Source of the DNA: Alphaproteobacteria bacterium
GTDB taxonomy: Bacteria > Pseudomonadota > Alphaproteobacteria > Rhizobiales > JAJFHC01
Direction: 5' to 3'
DNA: 64,000 nucleotides
NCBI GenBank assembly: GCA_021775805.1
Contig: JAJFHD010000119.1
Span: forward strand, 1 to 64,000
How positions within the stretch are numbered: position 1 is the first letter of the stretch; each line of letters starts with the position of its first letter. The translations under genes and the position numbers were made by a program. Below are positions 23,933-32,741 of the stretch, in pieces. The notes below the pieces were generated by a model that was given only the letters and a program-made list of their open reading frames with translations, had not been told where the DNA came from and did not search any database.

Positions 23933-26440
23933 ATGAAAACGCATGCGCGGGTGGTGGTTGTCGGTGGCGGTGTTGTGGGGGTCTCAACCCTCTATCATCT
24001 GGCCAAAAAAGGGTGGACGGACGTGGTGCTCGTCGAGCGCAACGAACTGACGTCTGGGTCCACATGGCATGCCGCCGGTCTGCTGCCCCTGTTCAACATG
24101 AGCTATTCGGTCGGGCAGATTCACAAATACTCCGTGGCGCTTTACGAGAGCCTCGAACAGGAAACCGGTCAGCATGTGGGCCTGCGTCAGGTATCGAACA
24201 TCCGCCTGGCCTGTCAGCCAGACCGGATGGATGAGTTTCGCTACTATGCAGGCGTTGCCGAGACCATCGGAATCGATGTCAATTTCCTGACCCCCGATCA
24301 AGTGCGCGATATCTGGCCGTTGTGCAATGCCGAAGGCCTGATCGGCGCAATTCAACATCCGCGCGACGGCTATGTGCAGCCTGCCGACCTGACCCAGGCC
24401 ATGGCGAAAGGTGCCCGCGACATGGGTGCCGAGATTTACCGCAACACACGGGTGACGGCGATCGAGCAGATGCCGTCCGACGAGTGGGTCGTCAAGACCG
24501 ACAAGGGCGACATCACGTGCGAGCATGTGGTGACGGCGAGCGGTAACTTCGTGCGCCAGACCGGCACCATGGTCGGGCTCGACATTCCGGTGATCCCGGT
24601 AGAGCACCAGTACATCGTGACCGAACCCCATCCGGATATCGTCGCCCGCCATGACCAGGGGTTGCCGGAAATGGGCGTGCTGCGCGAGGCCGACGCATCA
24701 TGGTACATGCGTGAGGAAAACAAGGGTCTATTGCTTGGTCCCTACGAGGTCGGCGCGCCGTGCTGTTACGTGGACGGACCGGACGAGAAGGCCGAGTACG
24801 AGCTCTTCCAGGAGGATCTGGAACGTCTTGAGCCGCACATCGAGGCCGCCATCAACCGGGTGCCCGCGTTCGGCGAAGTCGGCATCAAGAAATGCTACAA
24901 CGGCGCTATCTGCTACACGCCCGACGGCTCACCGATTATCGGACCGGCCTGGGACAAGCGCAATCTCTGGCTCAATGAAGGCCACAGCTTCGGCATTACT
25001 GCGGCTGGTGGTGCCGGCTGGCAGATTGCTGAATGGATGGTAGAAGGCGAGCCCTCGATCGACATGATGGGTGTCGATCCACGGCGTTTCGGCCCTTACG
25101 CATCGCGGGGATACCTCAAGGCCAAGAACGAAGAAGCCTACCGCAACGTGTTCACGGTGCACTATCCCGACGAAGAACGGGCCGAAGCCCGGCCGCTCAA
25201 GAAAGCACCGTGTTACGACCGGATGAAGGCCAAAGGTGCGGTCTTCGGGTCGGTGTTCGGCTGGGAACGGCCAAACTGGTTTGCACCGGAAGGCTACGGC
25301 TTCGATGAATCCGAATTGGACAAGCCCGATGTCATCGTCAACCACAACCATGCACCAGTTGTTGAGGGCGAAAAGATCAAGGAGCTGTGGAGCTTCCGCC
25401 GGTCCAACTATTTCGAGCATGTGGGCAACGAGTGCCGTCACGTGCACGAGAAGGTCGGCCTGCTCGACATGTCGGCGTTCTCCAAGTTCGAAGTCTCCGG
25501 ACCGCGCGCTGAAGACTGGCTCGACAGCCTCGTGGCCAACCGGATCCCGAAGACGGTGGGACGTATCGGCCTTTGTCACATGTTGTCGAAAAACGGTGGC
25601 GTGCGTGCCGAATTCACGATCTACCGGACTGGCGAACAGTCGTTCTACCTGGTTTCCGCCGGCGCCATGGAGCGTCACGACTACGACTACCTGAAGCAGA
25701 ATCTGCCCGAAAGCGGTGTCCAGTTGCAAAAGATTACGTCCCAATATGGTGTGCTGGTGCTGGCCGGACCGGACTCCCGGAAGCTGCTTCAGAAGATTAC
25801 GGACACGGATCTGTCCAACGACAACTTCAAGTGGCTTACGGGCAAGTTCATCAATGTGGGATGGGCTCAGGCCCACGCCATTCGCGTGAATTTCGTCGGC
25901 GAATTGGGTTGGGAACTTCACCACCCGATCGAGATGCAGAACTATATCTATGACCTGCTGTTTGAGGCCGGCGAAGAATTTGATCTCAAGCCGTTCGGTA
26001 TTCGCGCCATGGACAGCCTGCGGATCGAGAAGTCCTATCGCCTGATTCCCCGGGAGCTTTCGATTGAATACTCAGCTCTCGAATCCGGGCTCGACCGGTT
26101 CGTGCACCTCAACAAGGGTGAATTCATCGGGCGCGACGCGCTGGTGGAGTGGCAGCAGAAGGGCTTCTCAAATGCGTTGGTGACGCTCGAGGTCCATGAT
26201 GTCACGCATTCCGATGCCCGCGGCAACGAGCCGATCTACAAGGACGGCGAGATGGTCGGCCGGGCAACGTCGGGCAATTACGGCTGGCGGCTTGGCAAGT
26301 CACTGGCGATCGGCATGGTGCCGCCGGCGATGGCCAAGGAAGGCGAGACATTCGAAATCGAGATCCTCGGTGAGCGTTATCCGGCGACCGTCATTCCGGA
26401 TTCCCCCTTCGATACGGAAAACGAACGCCTGCGCGCCTGA
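23933..26440 (+). CDS. FAD-dependent dimethylglycine/sarcosine dehydrogenase-like protein with C-terminal GcvT domain
   Basis: An 835-residue enzyme. VVVVGGGVVGVSTLYHLAKK is the FAD fold, and SGSTWHAAGLLP contains the histidine that carries covalent FAD in DMGDH/SARDH enzymes. CYTPDGSPIIGPAWDKRNLW and GHSFGITAAGGAGW close the DAO domain (about 1-395). The second half (about 440-835) is a folate-binding aminomethyltransferase with LLDMSAFSKFEVSGPRAEDW, NFVGELGWELHHP, RIEKSYRLIPREL and NKGEFIGRDAL. Such proteins oxidise N-methyl groups and pass the formaldehyde equivalent to THF. ATG 23933 has AAAGGG about 10 bases upstream; ATG 23912 is an alternative start. The product would feed fhs-linked C1 metabolism. 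Confidence 0.9.
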   Translation: MKTHARVVVVGGGVVGVSTLYHLAKKGWTDVVLVERNELTSGSTWHAAGLLPLFNMSYSVGQIHKYSVALYESLEQETGQHVGLRQVSNIRLACQPDRMDEFRYYAGVAETIGIDVNFLTPDQVRDIWPLCNAEGLIGAIQHPRDGYVQPADLTQAMAKGARDMGAEIYRNTRVTAIEQMPSDEWVVKTDKGDITCEHVVTASGNFVRQTGTMVGLDIPVIPVEHQYIVTEPHPDIVARHDQGLPEMGVLREADASWYMREENKGLLLGPYEVGAPCCYVDGPDEKAEYELFQEDLERLEPHIEAAINRVPAFGEVGIKKCYNGAICYTPDGSPIIGPAWDKRNLWLNEGHSFGITAAGGAGWQIAEWMVEGEPSIDMMGVDPRRFGPYASRGYLKAKNEEAYRNVFTVHYPDEERAEARPLKKAPCYDRMKAKGAVFGSVFGWERPNWFAPEGYGFDESELDKPDVIVNHNHAPVVEGEKIKELWSFRRSNYFEHVGNECRHVHEKVGLLDMSAFSKFEVSGPRAEDWLDSLVANRIPKTVGRIGLCHMLSKNGGVRAEFTIYRTGEQSFYLVSAGAMERHDYDYLKQNLPESGVQLQKITSQYGVLVLAGPDSRKLLQKITDTDLSNDNFKWLTGKFINVGWAQAHAIRVNFVGELGWELHHPIEMQNYIYDLLFEAGEEFDLKPFGIRAMDSLRIEKSYRLIPRELSIEYSALESGLDRFVHLNKGEFIGRDALVEWQQKGFSNALVTLEVHDVTHSDARGNEPIYKDGEMVGRATSGNYGWRLGKSLAIGMVPPAMAKEGETFEIEILGERYPATVIPDSPFDTENERLRA

Positions 26441-26467
26441 CGTTGCCATAGGGATTGAGACCCGGCG

Positions 26468-27640
26468 TCAGTTTTTCCGGATGACCCGGTAGATGACATC
26501 GGCATGATCGTCCGAAACATAGATCGTGCCGTCCGGTGCTTCGATGGTGTCGACCGGACGACCGATCACGTCTTCGTTTTTCTCAAAACCGGTGATGAAC
26601 GGCTTATGTGAGATGCCGCCTGCTTCGTCCCAGTGGACGGAAACCACCTCGTAGCCGGCGGGGACTTCACGGTTCCAGGATCCGTGCAAGGCCACCAGGG
26701 CCGCATTATGATATTGGTCATTCTTCTGGTGTTTCAGAAATCGGATGCTGAGCGGTGCCCTATGAGCACCGAAGGTGTGGACCGGTGACAAAGGGGTCAC
26801 CGATTTTGCGCGCTTGTGTGTGCCGTAATCAGGGTCGGGTATGTTGTTGCCATTGAAGAAGGGCCAACCGTAGTAGCCGCCTTTCTCAATCCGGTTCAGC
26901 TCTTCAGGGGGGAAATTCTCTCCGAGCCAGTCCCGGCCATTGTCGACGCCAAATAGATCGTCAGTGCCAGGCTGCCAGTCAAAGCCAACGGTGTTGCGAA
27001 GCCCGCCTGCATACAACTCCACGTCTTCCTCGCCCTTACGAAACCGGATCATGGCGGACCGCCAGGGGTGTTTCTCGATACAGACATTGCAGCTCGACCC
27101 AATTGACACGTAAAGCCACCCGTCCGGTCCCCGTGAAATGGTCCGGGTGCTGTGTCCACCATCTGCAGGAATGCCCTTGAGGACGGTCTTTTTGTCCGAA
27201 AGAGACTTTTTGTCAGGGTCGAACCGGAACGACGATACGCGATCCTCCTCGGCGACAAACAGTGTGTCGCCGTCCAGATAGAGGCCATGGGGTGTCTTCA
27301 GTTTGCTGGCCACGACGCGAACACCATCAGAACGCCCGTCATTGTTGCGGTCAGCCAGCACAAGCCGGATAACGTCCCCGCTGCGATCGCTGACAAGTAT
27401 GTCGCCCGCCGGCGTCAGTGCCATGATGCGCGCCGTGCCGAGGCCGGTGGCATATATGTTGATTTCGAAGCCGTCTGCAAGCTTCAGGCGTGATTTGATC
27501 TCGGCGTCGTCGGCAAAGCTGGTTCCGGTGCCGAACAGTGTGCTGAGAACCGGCACGTTGATCGGGATCGGCGCGAGGGTCGCGACGGCTGTCAGACCGG
27601 CAGCCGCGCAAACAGCAATTGCAAGGAGCTTGCGTGCCAT
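26468..27640 (-). CDS. Periplasmic soluble sugar dehydrogenase (PQQ-type six-bladed propeller), sorbosone/glucose dehydrogenase-like
   Basis: A 390-residue exported protein. The first 42 residues are a signal region with a hydrophobic core. LKLADGFEINIYATGLGTAR, LTPAGDILVSDRSGDVIRL, RNNDGRSDG, LKTPHGLYLDGDTLFVAEED and PDGWLYVSIGSSCNVC are repeat-blade motifs of the soluble GDH/sorbosone dehydrogenase family; ALHGSWNREVPAGYEVV and RPVDTIEAPDGTIYVSDDHA end the propeller. It converges on the DMGDH-like gene (27-base gap) and follows fhs on the same strand. PQQ and substrate use are inferred; no PQQ synthesis genes are nearby apart from the isolated PqqD-like protein. Confidence 0.82.
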   Translation of the reverse strand: MARKLLAIAVCAAAGLTAVATLAPIPINVPVLSTLFGTGTSFADDAEIKSRLKLADGFEINIYATGLGTARIMALTPAGDILVSDRSGDVIRLVLADRNNDGRSDGVRVVASKLKTPHGLYLDGDTLFVAEEDRVSSFRFDPDKKSLSDKKTVLKGIPADGGHSTRTISRGPDGWLYVSIGSSCNVCIEKHPWRSAMIRFRKGEEDVELYAGGLRNTVGFDWQPGTDDLFGVDNGRDWLGENFPPEELNRIEKGGYYGWPFFNGNNIPDPDYGTHKRAKSVTPLSPVHTFGAHRAPLSIRFLKHQKNDQYHNAALVALHGSWNREVPAGYEVVSVHWDEAGGISHKPFITGFEKNEDVIGRPVDTIEAPDGTIYVSDDHADVIYRVIRKN

Positions 27641-27726
27641 GAAGGTTTTCCGTTATCGCCCTAAGCAGATACAGAGATATCTGGTACTGTCGGTCTTGTA
27701 GGTCAAGAACGCGACAATTTGACGGC

Positions 27727-29403
27727 TCAGAACAGGCCGGCAATGTTGCCCCCGGAATCCAGACCGATGTTCTCGGCGGCCGGCACACGCGGCAGGCCCG
27801 GCATGGTCATGATGTCGCCGCAGACCGCGACGATGAACTCGGCGCCTGCCGCCAGCCGGATCTCACGGATCGGCACGGCATGATTGCTGGGGGCGCCCTT
27901 GAGATTCGGGTCCGTGGAAAAGCTGTACTGGGTCTTGGCCATGCAAATCGGAAAGTGTCCGTAGCCGGCTTCCTGGAATTCGCGATACTGATCGCGCACC
28001 CGCTGATCGGCGATGATGTCGTCGGCGTGGTAGATCTGGCGTGCAATCTGGCGGGTCTTCTCCCACAGGTCGAGACTGTCTTCGTACAACGGCCGGAACT
28101 GGCTCGATCCTGATTCGGCCATGTCGACGACGGTCTGGGCGAGATCGTGCGTGCCGGCACCGCCATCCGCCCAATGGGTGCAGATGTGGGCCGTGACGCC
28201 AAAGTCCTCACAATAGGCGATGATTTCTGCGTGTTCCGCCGGGGTGTCGGATGAAAATCCGTTGATGGCGACGGCGACCGGAACACCAAACTGGCTGACA
28301 TTGCGGATGTGGCGTCCAAGGTTGGCAAGGCCGGTCTTAACCGCCTCGAGGTCTTCAGACCCGAGATCCTGCTTGGCGACCCCGCCATGCATCTTGAGCG
28401 CGCGAACCGTGGCCACAATGACGGCGGCATCGGGTTTCAGTCCGGCTTTGCGGCATTTGATGTCGAAGAATTTTTCCGCCCCCAGGTCCGCGCCGAAACC
28501 GGCTTCGGTGACCACGAAATCGGCCAGCTTGAGAGCGAGCTTCGTGGCCATCACCGAATTGCAGCCATGGGCGATGTTGGCGAACGGTCCGCCGTGGATG
28601 AAGGCCGGGTTGTTCTCAAGCGTCTGGACAAGATTGGGCAGAAGCGCGTCCTTGAGCAGAACCGCCATGGCACCCGATGCCTTGAGGTCGCGGGCGGTCA
28701 CCGGCGAGCGGCCGCGGGTGGAACCGACGACGATATTGCCAAGCCGGCGCTCGAGGTCAGCAAGGTTGGTTGCCAGGCAGAGTATGGCCATGATTTCGGA
28801 AGCGACCGTAATGTCGTAACCGGTCTGGCGCGGGAAGCCGTTGGCGATGCCGCCGAGCGAGGCCACCACGTCGCGCAACGACCGGTCGTTCATGTCAACC
28901 ACCCGCCGCCAGGTGATGCGCCGGGCGTCAAGGTCCAGGGCATTGCCCCAGTGGATATGGTTGTCGATCATGGCCGACAGCAGATTGTGCGCCGCCGAGA
29001 TGGCGTGAAAGTCGCCGGTGAAATGGAGATTGATATCCTCCATCGGGATAACCTGGGCATAGCCACCGCCCGCGGCCCCGCCCTTCATGCCGAAGCAGGG
29101 ACCAAGGCTTGGTTCTCTCAGACAGATTGCCGTCTTCTTGCCGATCCTGTTCAGTCCGTCACCGAGACCGACAGTGGTGGTTGTCTTGCCTTCGCCTGCC
29201 GGGGTCGGCGTCATGGCCGTCACCAGGATCAGTTTACCGTCCGGGCGGTCACGGATGCCGTCGATGAACGAGCCGGCAATCTTGGCCTTGGTGCGCCCGA
29301 AGGGTTCGATGGCATCATCGGGTATCCCCAGTTTCAATCCAATTTCGGCAATAGGCAAAGGGGTCGCGGCACGCGCGATATCGATGTCGCTGTTTGCGGA
29401 CAT
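27727..29403 (-). CDS. fhs: Formate-tetrahydrofolate ligase
   Basis: A 558-residue cytoplasmic enzyme that makes 10-formyl-THF from formate, THF and ATP. The P-loop VTAMTPTPAGEGKTTTTVGL, then LREPSLGPCFGMKGGAAGGG, NPAFIHGGPFANIAHGCNS, EAGFGADLGAEKFFDIKC and the C-terminal GDIMTMPGLPRVPAAENIGL are diagnostic. It faces away from the AT-rich island. With the DMGDH-like and GcvT-like genes it links demethylation to the folate C1 pool. Full length, no frameshift. Confidence 0.97.
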   Translation of the reverse strand: MSANSDIDIARAATPLPIAEIGLKLGIPDDAIEPFGRTKAKIAGSFIDGIRDRPDGKLILVTAMTPTPAGEGKTTTTVGLGDGLNRIGKKTAICLREPSLGPCFGMKGGAAGGGYAQVIPMEDINLHFTGDFHAISAAHNLLSAMIDNHIHWGNALDLDARRITWRRVVDMNDRSLRDVVASLGGIANGFPRQTGYDITVASEIMAILCLATNLADLERRLGNIVVGSTRGRSPVTARDLKASGAMAVLLKDALLPNLVQTLENNPAFIHGGPFANIAHGCNSVMATKLALKLADFVVTEAGFGADLGAEKFFDIKCRKAGLKPDAAVIVATVRALKMHGGVAKQDLGSEDLEAVKTGLANLGRHIRNVSQFGVPVAVAINGFSSDTPAEHAEIIAYCEDFGVTAHICTHWADGGAGTHDLAQTVVDMAESGSSQFRPLYEDSLDLWEKTRQIARQIYHADDIIADQRVRDQYREFQEAGYGHFPICMAKTQYSFSTDPNLKGAPSNHAVPIREIRLAAGAEFIVAVCGDIMTMPGLPRVPAAENIGLDSGGNIAGLF

Positions 29404-29931
29404 GGCGATGGCACATCTCTCTCAATTGTATCGTAGCCTGATCGCACTGTCCGGCAGGCAGTGCCGACTGGACATGCCGGAATCGACACGAAGCATGCAA
29501 AACCGACCCGTGGAGCGGGGTGGCGGCAAAGCGAGGGTCTTGTTCATCTTCGTTTGTGGCAGAGTCGATTCCGCAAATGGTTGGCCATCACAACGACATT
29601 CCGGTGACTGGTGCCCAGGTAATCAAAGCAACAAAAAAAATTCAATAGCGCATTGAGCTGACACTTTTCCCAACTGTCAGTATAGCAAAGAATTTTCGAC
29701 GACAAATCATAAAACTTATACAATACCAAGATCTAATCCATCGACTCGTAAGTCAAGACATAGAGATGTTTTAGGATGTTTGTGAAAAATTGCCCAAAAC
29801 ATAAATCGATCTCATGTTATTTATGTCAGTGTTCCAGATATCGAATTTGACAAAAATTTTGTTGCCAGATTAGAAAAATCTATTCAAACTGAAAAAGTTG
29901 AATTGATTGAAATGAGAGCTCGGGACGTACG
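29404..29931. other. Boundary region between fhs and the AT-rich island
   Basis: No convincing complete gene is seen in these 528 bases. The first 180 or so keep the GC-rich character of the chromosome and must hold the fhs leader. From about 29610 the composition switches sharply to AT-rich with runs of A and T. The AT-rich half contains a short coding-like fragment (29786-29956). No tRNA or direct repeat was recognised at the switch. Confidence 0.5.
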
Positions 29932-29956
29932 ATGGATTTCATCGATTTGCCTGTGA
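29786..29956 (+). pseudogene. Coding-like fragment without start codon, possible frameshifted 5' part of the next gene
   Basis: This frame is open for 56 codons from TGA 29783-29785 to TGA 29954-29956. It reads protein-like (SHVIYVSVPDIEFDKNFVAR, then LEKSIQTEKVELIEMRARD) but has no ATG/GTG start at its head. Its tail overlaps the start of the next gene in another frame, so one indel could join the two. Evidence is compositional only. Confidence 0.25.
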
Positions 29957-30423
29957 TTTCCCCAGAGTCACGCATCAAAGATGCGATTTTAGTCATGCAA
30001 GAAATGAGATGCATGGGTGTTTTTGTTAGATGTAAAAATGAACCTAAGGTATTCGACTTTGAAACACTTCAATATGTTTTGCGTACGCGCGGAAACCAGA
30101 AGGTTTGCACAATTCGCCCGAGGTTGAAAATTATTGACCTTCTCGGCGAGCCACCGGTCGCTCGAGCGAAATCTGGTTCGACGGAGATGATCGAAGCCGA
30201 AGCGAAAATGGATGGCGAACAGGCTGCCTATGCGACATGCCGTGTGCGGAACAACAAAGCCCATATTCTGACCCGATTCGAATCTTACGGACTAAACTTT
30301 GGCCACCCACCAACCCTCTGGATCTGCAGGCTGTCACAGAACCATATCTGGCAAACACATGAACTCCTGCAGAACAATTTGTGTAGAGAAGACCAATCAC
30401 CAACCGATCCGTTAGGCTCGTAG
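29932..30423 (+). CDS. Unknown protein, first gene of the AT-rich island
   Basis: A 163-residue protein with no recognised family. Residues 5-35 (LPVISPESRIKDAILVMQEM, then RCMGVFVR) have the spacing of a CBS-like helix-strand unit; the rest (NAKVRNNKAH-like polar stretches, GHPPTLWICRLSQNHIWQTH) is not informative. No signal peptide or membrane helix is seen. No good ribosome site precedes ATG 29932, and a second frame overlaps the start, so the true N-terminus may lie upstream after a frameshift. The stop is followed directly (1 base) by the membrane-protein gene, indicating an operon. Confidence 0.55.
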   Translation: MDFIDLPVISPESRIKDAILVMQEMRCMGVFVRCKNEPKVFDFETLQYVLRTRGNQKVCTIRPRLKIIDLLGEPPVARAKSGSTEMIEAEAKMDGEQAAYATCRVRNNKAHILTRFESYGLNFGHPPTLWICRLSQNHIWQTHELLQNNLCREDQSPTDPLGS

Positions 30424-30424
30424 G

Positions 30425-31642
30425 ATGTTGAACCAACTTCTCACAACATTCCAAAACTTCTTTTCACGATCTTTTTGGTTCGGCAGCTTTCTCCCCGTTG
30501 CGATTACGGCGGCCATACATATCGTAATTCTTGAACTTGTCTTTCCGGATACTTTGCAATTGGCAACGCAGTTTGATGCAGCGCTGTCCGAACAAACAAT
30601 CTCTTTAGCATTAGCAATCACTGGACTGGTAGTTGCGGCCTATGTATTTGCACCATTTACAACTTTGCTCCGAGGCATTCTAGATGGCCGTGCTCTCCCT
30701 AACTGGCTACATGACTGGTTACGGGAAAGTCGCTTTTCAGAATGGCGCCGGCTTGAGGACAAAATGGCGATCGCAAAGAGGAATCGTGTGTTCTTTTTTC
30801 AAATGTATGATCAGAATTTAAAGGCGATCTATCGGGCCAAAGAAGACATGAATTCTGCTTCCGCAGGCCCCAACAAAATTCAAGTTGAACAGGCCGTTGA
30901 AGCACTGAATGTCCTCACGGAGAGTACTAGATCAACCGAACTTCCCGATCGGGTGCGTGTACAGGCGACATTCGATAAAATTCTTTCCGCTTACAATAGC
31001 CGTGCCGCAAACTTTTCGATAGACGATCTCAGTATGCTTGAAGATGCATGCAGCCAATTCATAGCCATGCTTTACGAGGCCGTTTCTGAGTCCGAATATC
31101 GCCTTAGAAGGACGCCATCAAACTACAAACGAACGGATCTGCTGCCCACGCGTGTGGCAGATACCCGAAAATCGATCGAAAGATATTGTGAAGAACTCTA
31201 TCATGTTGACTTCAGTTATGTCTGGGCCAGAATACAGATGATATTGCCGGCGGAAAGCAATCAGTTTTCCTTGAGGCTTCGTGATGCGCAGTCCCAAGTC
31301 AATTTTTCGATACTGATTCTAGGATTAATGTGCACAGTACCACTGGTGTGGTTGCCGATATTATTTGCCGTGTCTAAGTCACCTTGGCTGTTCCTCGCCG
31401 TGGGATTCCTGTCAGTACCAGTACTGCTCTTTTTATACGAGCTTGTTGTTCAAAGCGAAGCGGTTTTCGGTGAACTGGTTCGGGCAGCTATAGACAAGTA
31501 CAGGCTTCAGGTTCTTACCGAAATCGTCCATCAACCTCTACCCCAAACTCTTGCAGTAGAACGAACACTTTGGTTAGGACTCCGATCGGCGGCTGAGGCT
31601 GGTAATAGTGTTGACTTCCTTCTTTCCAAAAAAGACAACTGA
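30425..31642 (+). CDS. Unknown four-helix membrane protein of the AT-rich island
   Basis: A 405-residue protein. Membrane segments are visible near residues 17-40 (FWFGSFLPVAITAAIHIVIL), 58-82, 293-318 (NFSILILGLMCTVPLVWLPI) and 319-343. Between them lies a soluble region of about 200 residues rich in charged helices (WRRLEDKMAIAKRNRVFFFQ, SIDDLSMLEDACSQFIAMLY). The C-terminal 60 residues are soluble again. This two-plus-two helix layout with a large cytoplasmic loop resembles no family I can name. Start ATG 30425 lies one base after the preceding stop, and the end overlaps the next ATG by one base, so translation is coupled. Confidence 0.65.
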   Translation: MLNQLLTTFQNFFSRSFWFGSFLPVAITAAIHIVILELVFPDTLQLATQFDAALSEQTISLALAITGLVVAAYVFAPFTTLLRGILDGRALPNWLHDWLRESRFSEWRRLEDKMAIAKRNRVFFFQMYDQNLKAIYRAKEDMNSASAGPNKIQVEQAVEALNVLTESTRSTELPDRVRVQATFDKILSAYNSRAANFSIDDLSMLEDACSQFIAMLYEAVSESEYRLRRTPSNYKRTDLLPTRVADTRKSIERYCEELYHVDFSYVWARIQMILPAESNQFSLRLRDAQSQVNFSILILGLMCTVPLVWLPILFAVSKSPWLFLAVGFLSVPVLLFLYELVVQSEAVFGELVRAAIDKYRLQVLTEIVHQPLPQTLAVERTLWLGLRSAAEAGNSVDFLLSKKDN

Positions 31643-32124
31643 TGCCAAAAACCATTGCAGTCTTGGGATATATTCTCATCTTAATGGGTTTGGCTGCGGT
31701 CATTGTGATCAGAGGCGGTTCCAAAAATGTTGCTTTGGTCGCGCAACGTGAACTGGGCGCAAACAGTGTTGTGCTGCCGGGGGACTTTTGGCTTAAGACA
31801 GATGGGCGCCAGTTGGTTACGCGCAAAGTCGTCAAGGGAGGTGAAATCTCCGCTGACGAAATTGAAGACGCCGCTACATACACGACTCAGAAAAACACAG
31901 TCCCCTTCTCCGTATCTGTGGATCGCAAGGACTTTGACATTGGTAAGTTCGTTGTTGGCAGAAATCTCACGCTTTGCCCCGTCAAAATTATAGCTAAAGC
32001 CCGAGCATTACACTGTGCCCATGATGGGCATAACTGTATCGCTGTTGTCGATGTGTCCAGCACCAATTCTGGAAAGCTGGAGAAAGATTCCAACGTGACA
32101 TTGTCTTCCAATGATGCCTGTTGA
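31642..32124 (+). CDS. Unknown single-span membrane protein with possible SAF-like domain
   Basis: A 160-residue protein with one N-terminal membrane segment (TIAVLGYILILMGLAAVIVI, 4-23). Then ALVAQRELGANSVVLPGDFW and RKVVKGGEISADEIEDAATY resemble the SAF pattern (r-x-l-x-a-G-x-x-i-x-x-x-D), found in CpaB, antifreeze and periplasmic chaperone proteins. Four cysteines occur in the C-terminal half (LTLCP, LHCAHDGHNC, DAC), unusual for a cytoplasmic protein. The gene overlaps the upstream stop by one base (TGATG). The extracytoplasmic placement of the main domain is inferred. Confidence 0.58.
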   Translation: MPKTIAVLGYILILMGLAAVIVIRGGSKNVALVAQRELGANSVVLPGDFWLKTDGRQLVTRKVVKGGEISADEIEDAATYTTQKNTVPFSVSVDRKDFDIGKFVVGRNLTLCPVKIIAKARALHCAHDGHNCIAVVDVSSTNSGKLEKDSNVTLSSNDAC

Positions 32125-32129
32125 GGAGG
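32124..32129 (+). promoter_or_regulatory. Strong ribosome binding site selecting ATG 32139
   Basis: AGGAGG lies 9 bases before ATG 32139 and overlaps the stop codon of the previous gene. The upstream TTG 32121 and GTG 32133 lack a comparable site. Confidence 0.65.
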
Positions 32130-32138
32130 TGCGTGTGC

Positions 32139-32585
32139 ATGAACTGGACTGAACTGAAAGTTTTTGAGAAGAACGAAGAGGATGTGAGTGCCCGCTGGTT
32201 GTTGATACTCGAATCCATGAACGACGCCACACATCTCAAGTTTGTTGCAGAAGGCAAATGGGAGGTTACGAACAGCGTTTTGCCGGACTGTGATCCTGAT
32301 GGCGCAGCAGGTCTTGCTGTACCTGATGGTCAACTCATCCTTAAAGGTTGTCCGTTCGGAGCATTGTTGGGGAAGATTGGCGGTAGTACAGCGTTTGACA
32401 AAATACCGAGCGAAGCTAGCGACGCACTTGCAATAGACCAACCCGTGGCTATCGGATCTTTCTGTCAGTTGAAGTTGCCTGAAAGCACATCTGCTCCGCT
32501 GTTTATTGGCTTTAACTCAACGTTGCGCCCAATACGAATTAGCAATCTCAACGTGAAGGTGTATGGCGCAAGAATTGACCTTTGA
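32139..32585 (+). CDS. Unknown soluble protein, possible LecA-like sugar-binding fold, end of the AT-rich island
   Basis: A 148-residue protein without signal peptide. The run PDCDPDGAAGLAVPDGQLIL then KGCPFGALLGKIGGSTAFDK, later LFIGFNSTLRPIRISNLNVK, recalls the PA-IL (LecA) type beta-sandwich (Dp-x-G...aLv-x-kIG...N...n-x-G...V). The key calcium residues cannot be assigned with certainty. It is the last gene of the island; composition becomes GC-rich again about 100 bases after its stop. No terminator hairpin with a T-run was found. Confidence 0.5.
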   Translation: MNWTELKVFEKNEEDVSARWLLILESMNDATHLKFVAEGKWEVTNSVLPDCDPDGAAGLAVPDGQLILKGCPFGALLGKIGGSTAFDKIPSEASDALAIDQPVAIGSFCQLKLPESTSAPLFIGFNSTLRPIRISNLNVKVYGARIDL

Positions 32586-32741
32586 CGGTGTTTAGATCAC
32601 TTCACGCCACGCACATTGGCCTGATTGTTGTATTTTTGAGAGGTATTTTCTCCGCACGAACAACGGCCCGGATTGGCTGGTGGTGACCTCTGAAATGATT
32701 TGCGCATTGTTCTGGCTCATACTCAAATTCGGATATCAACC

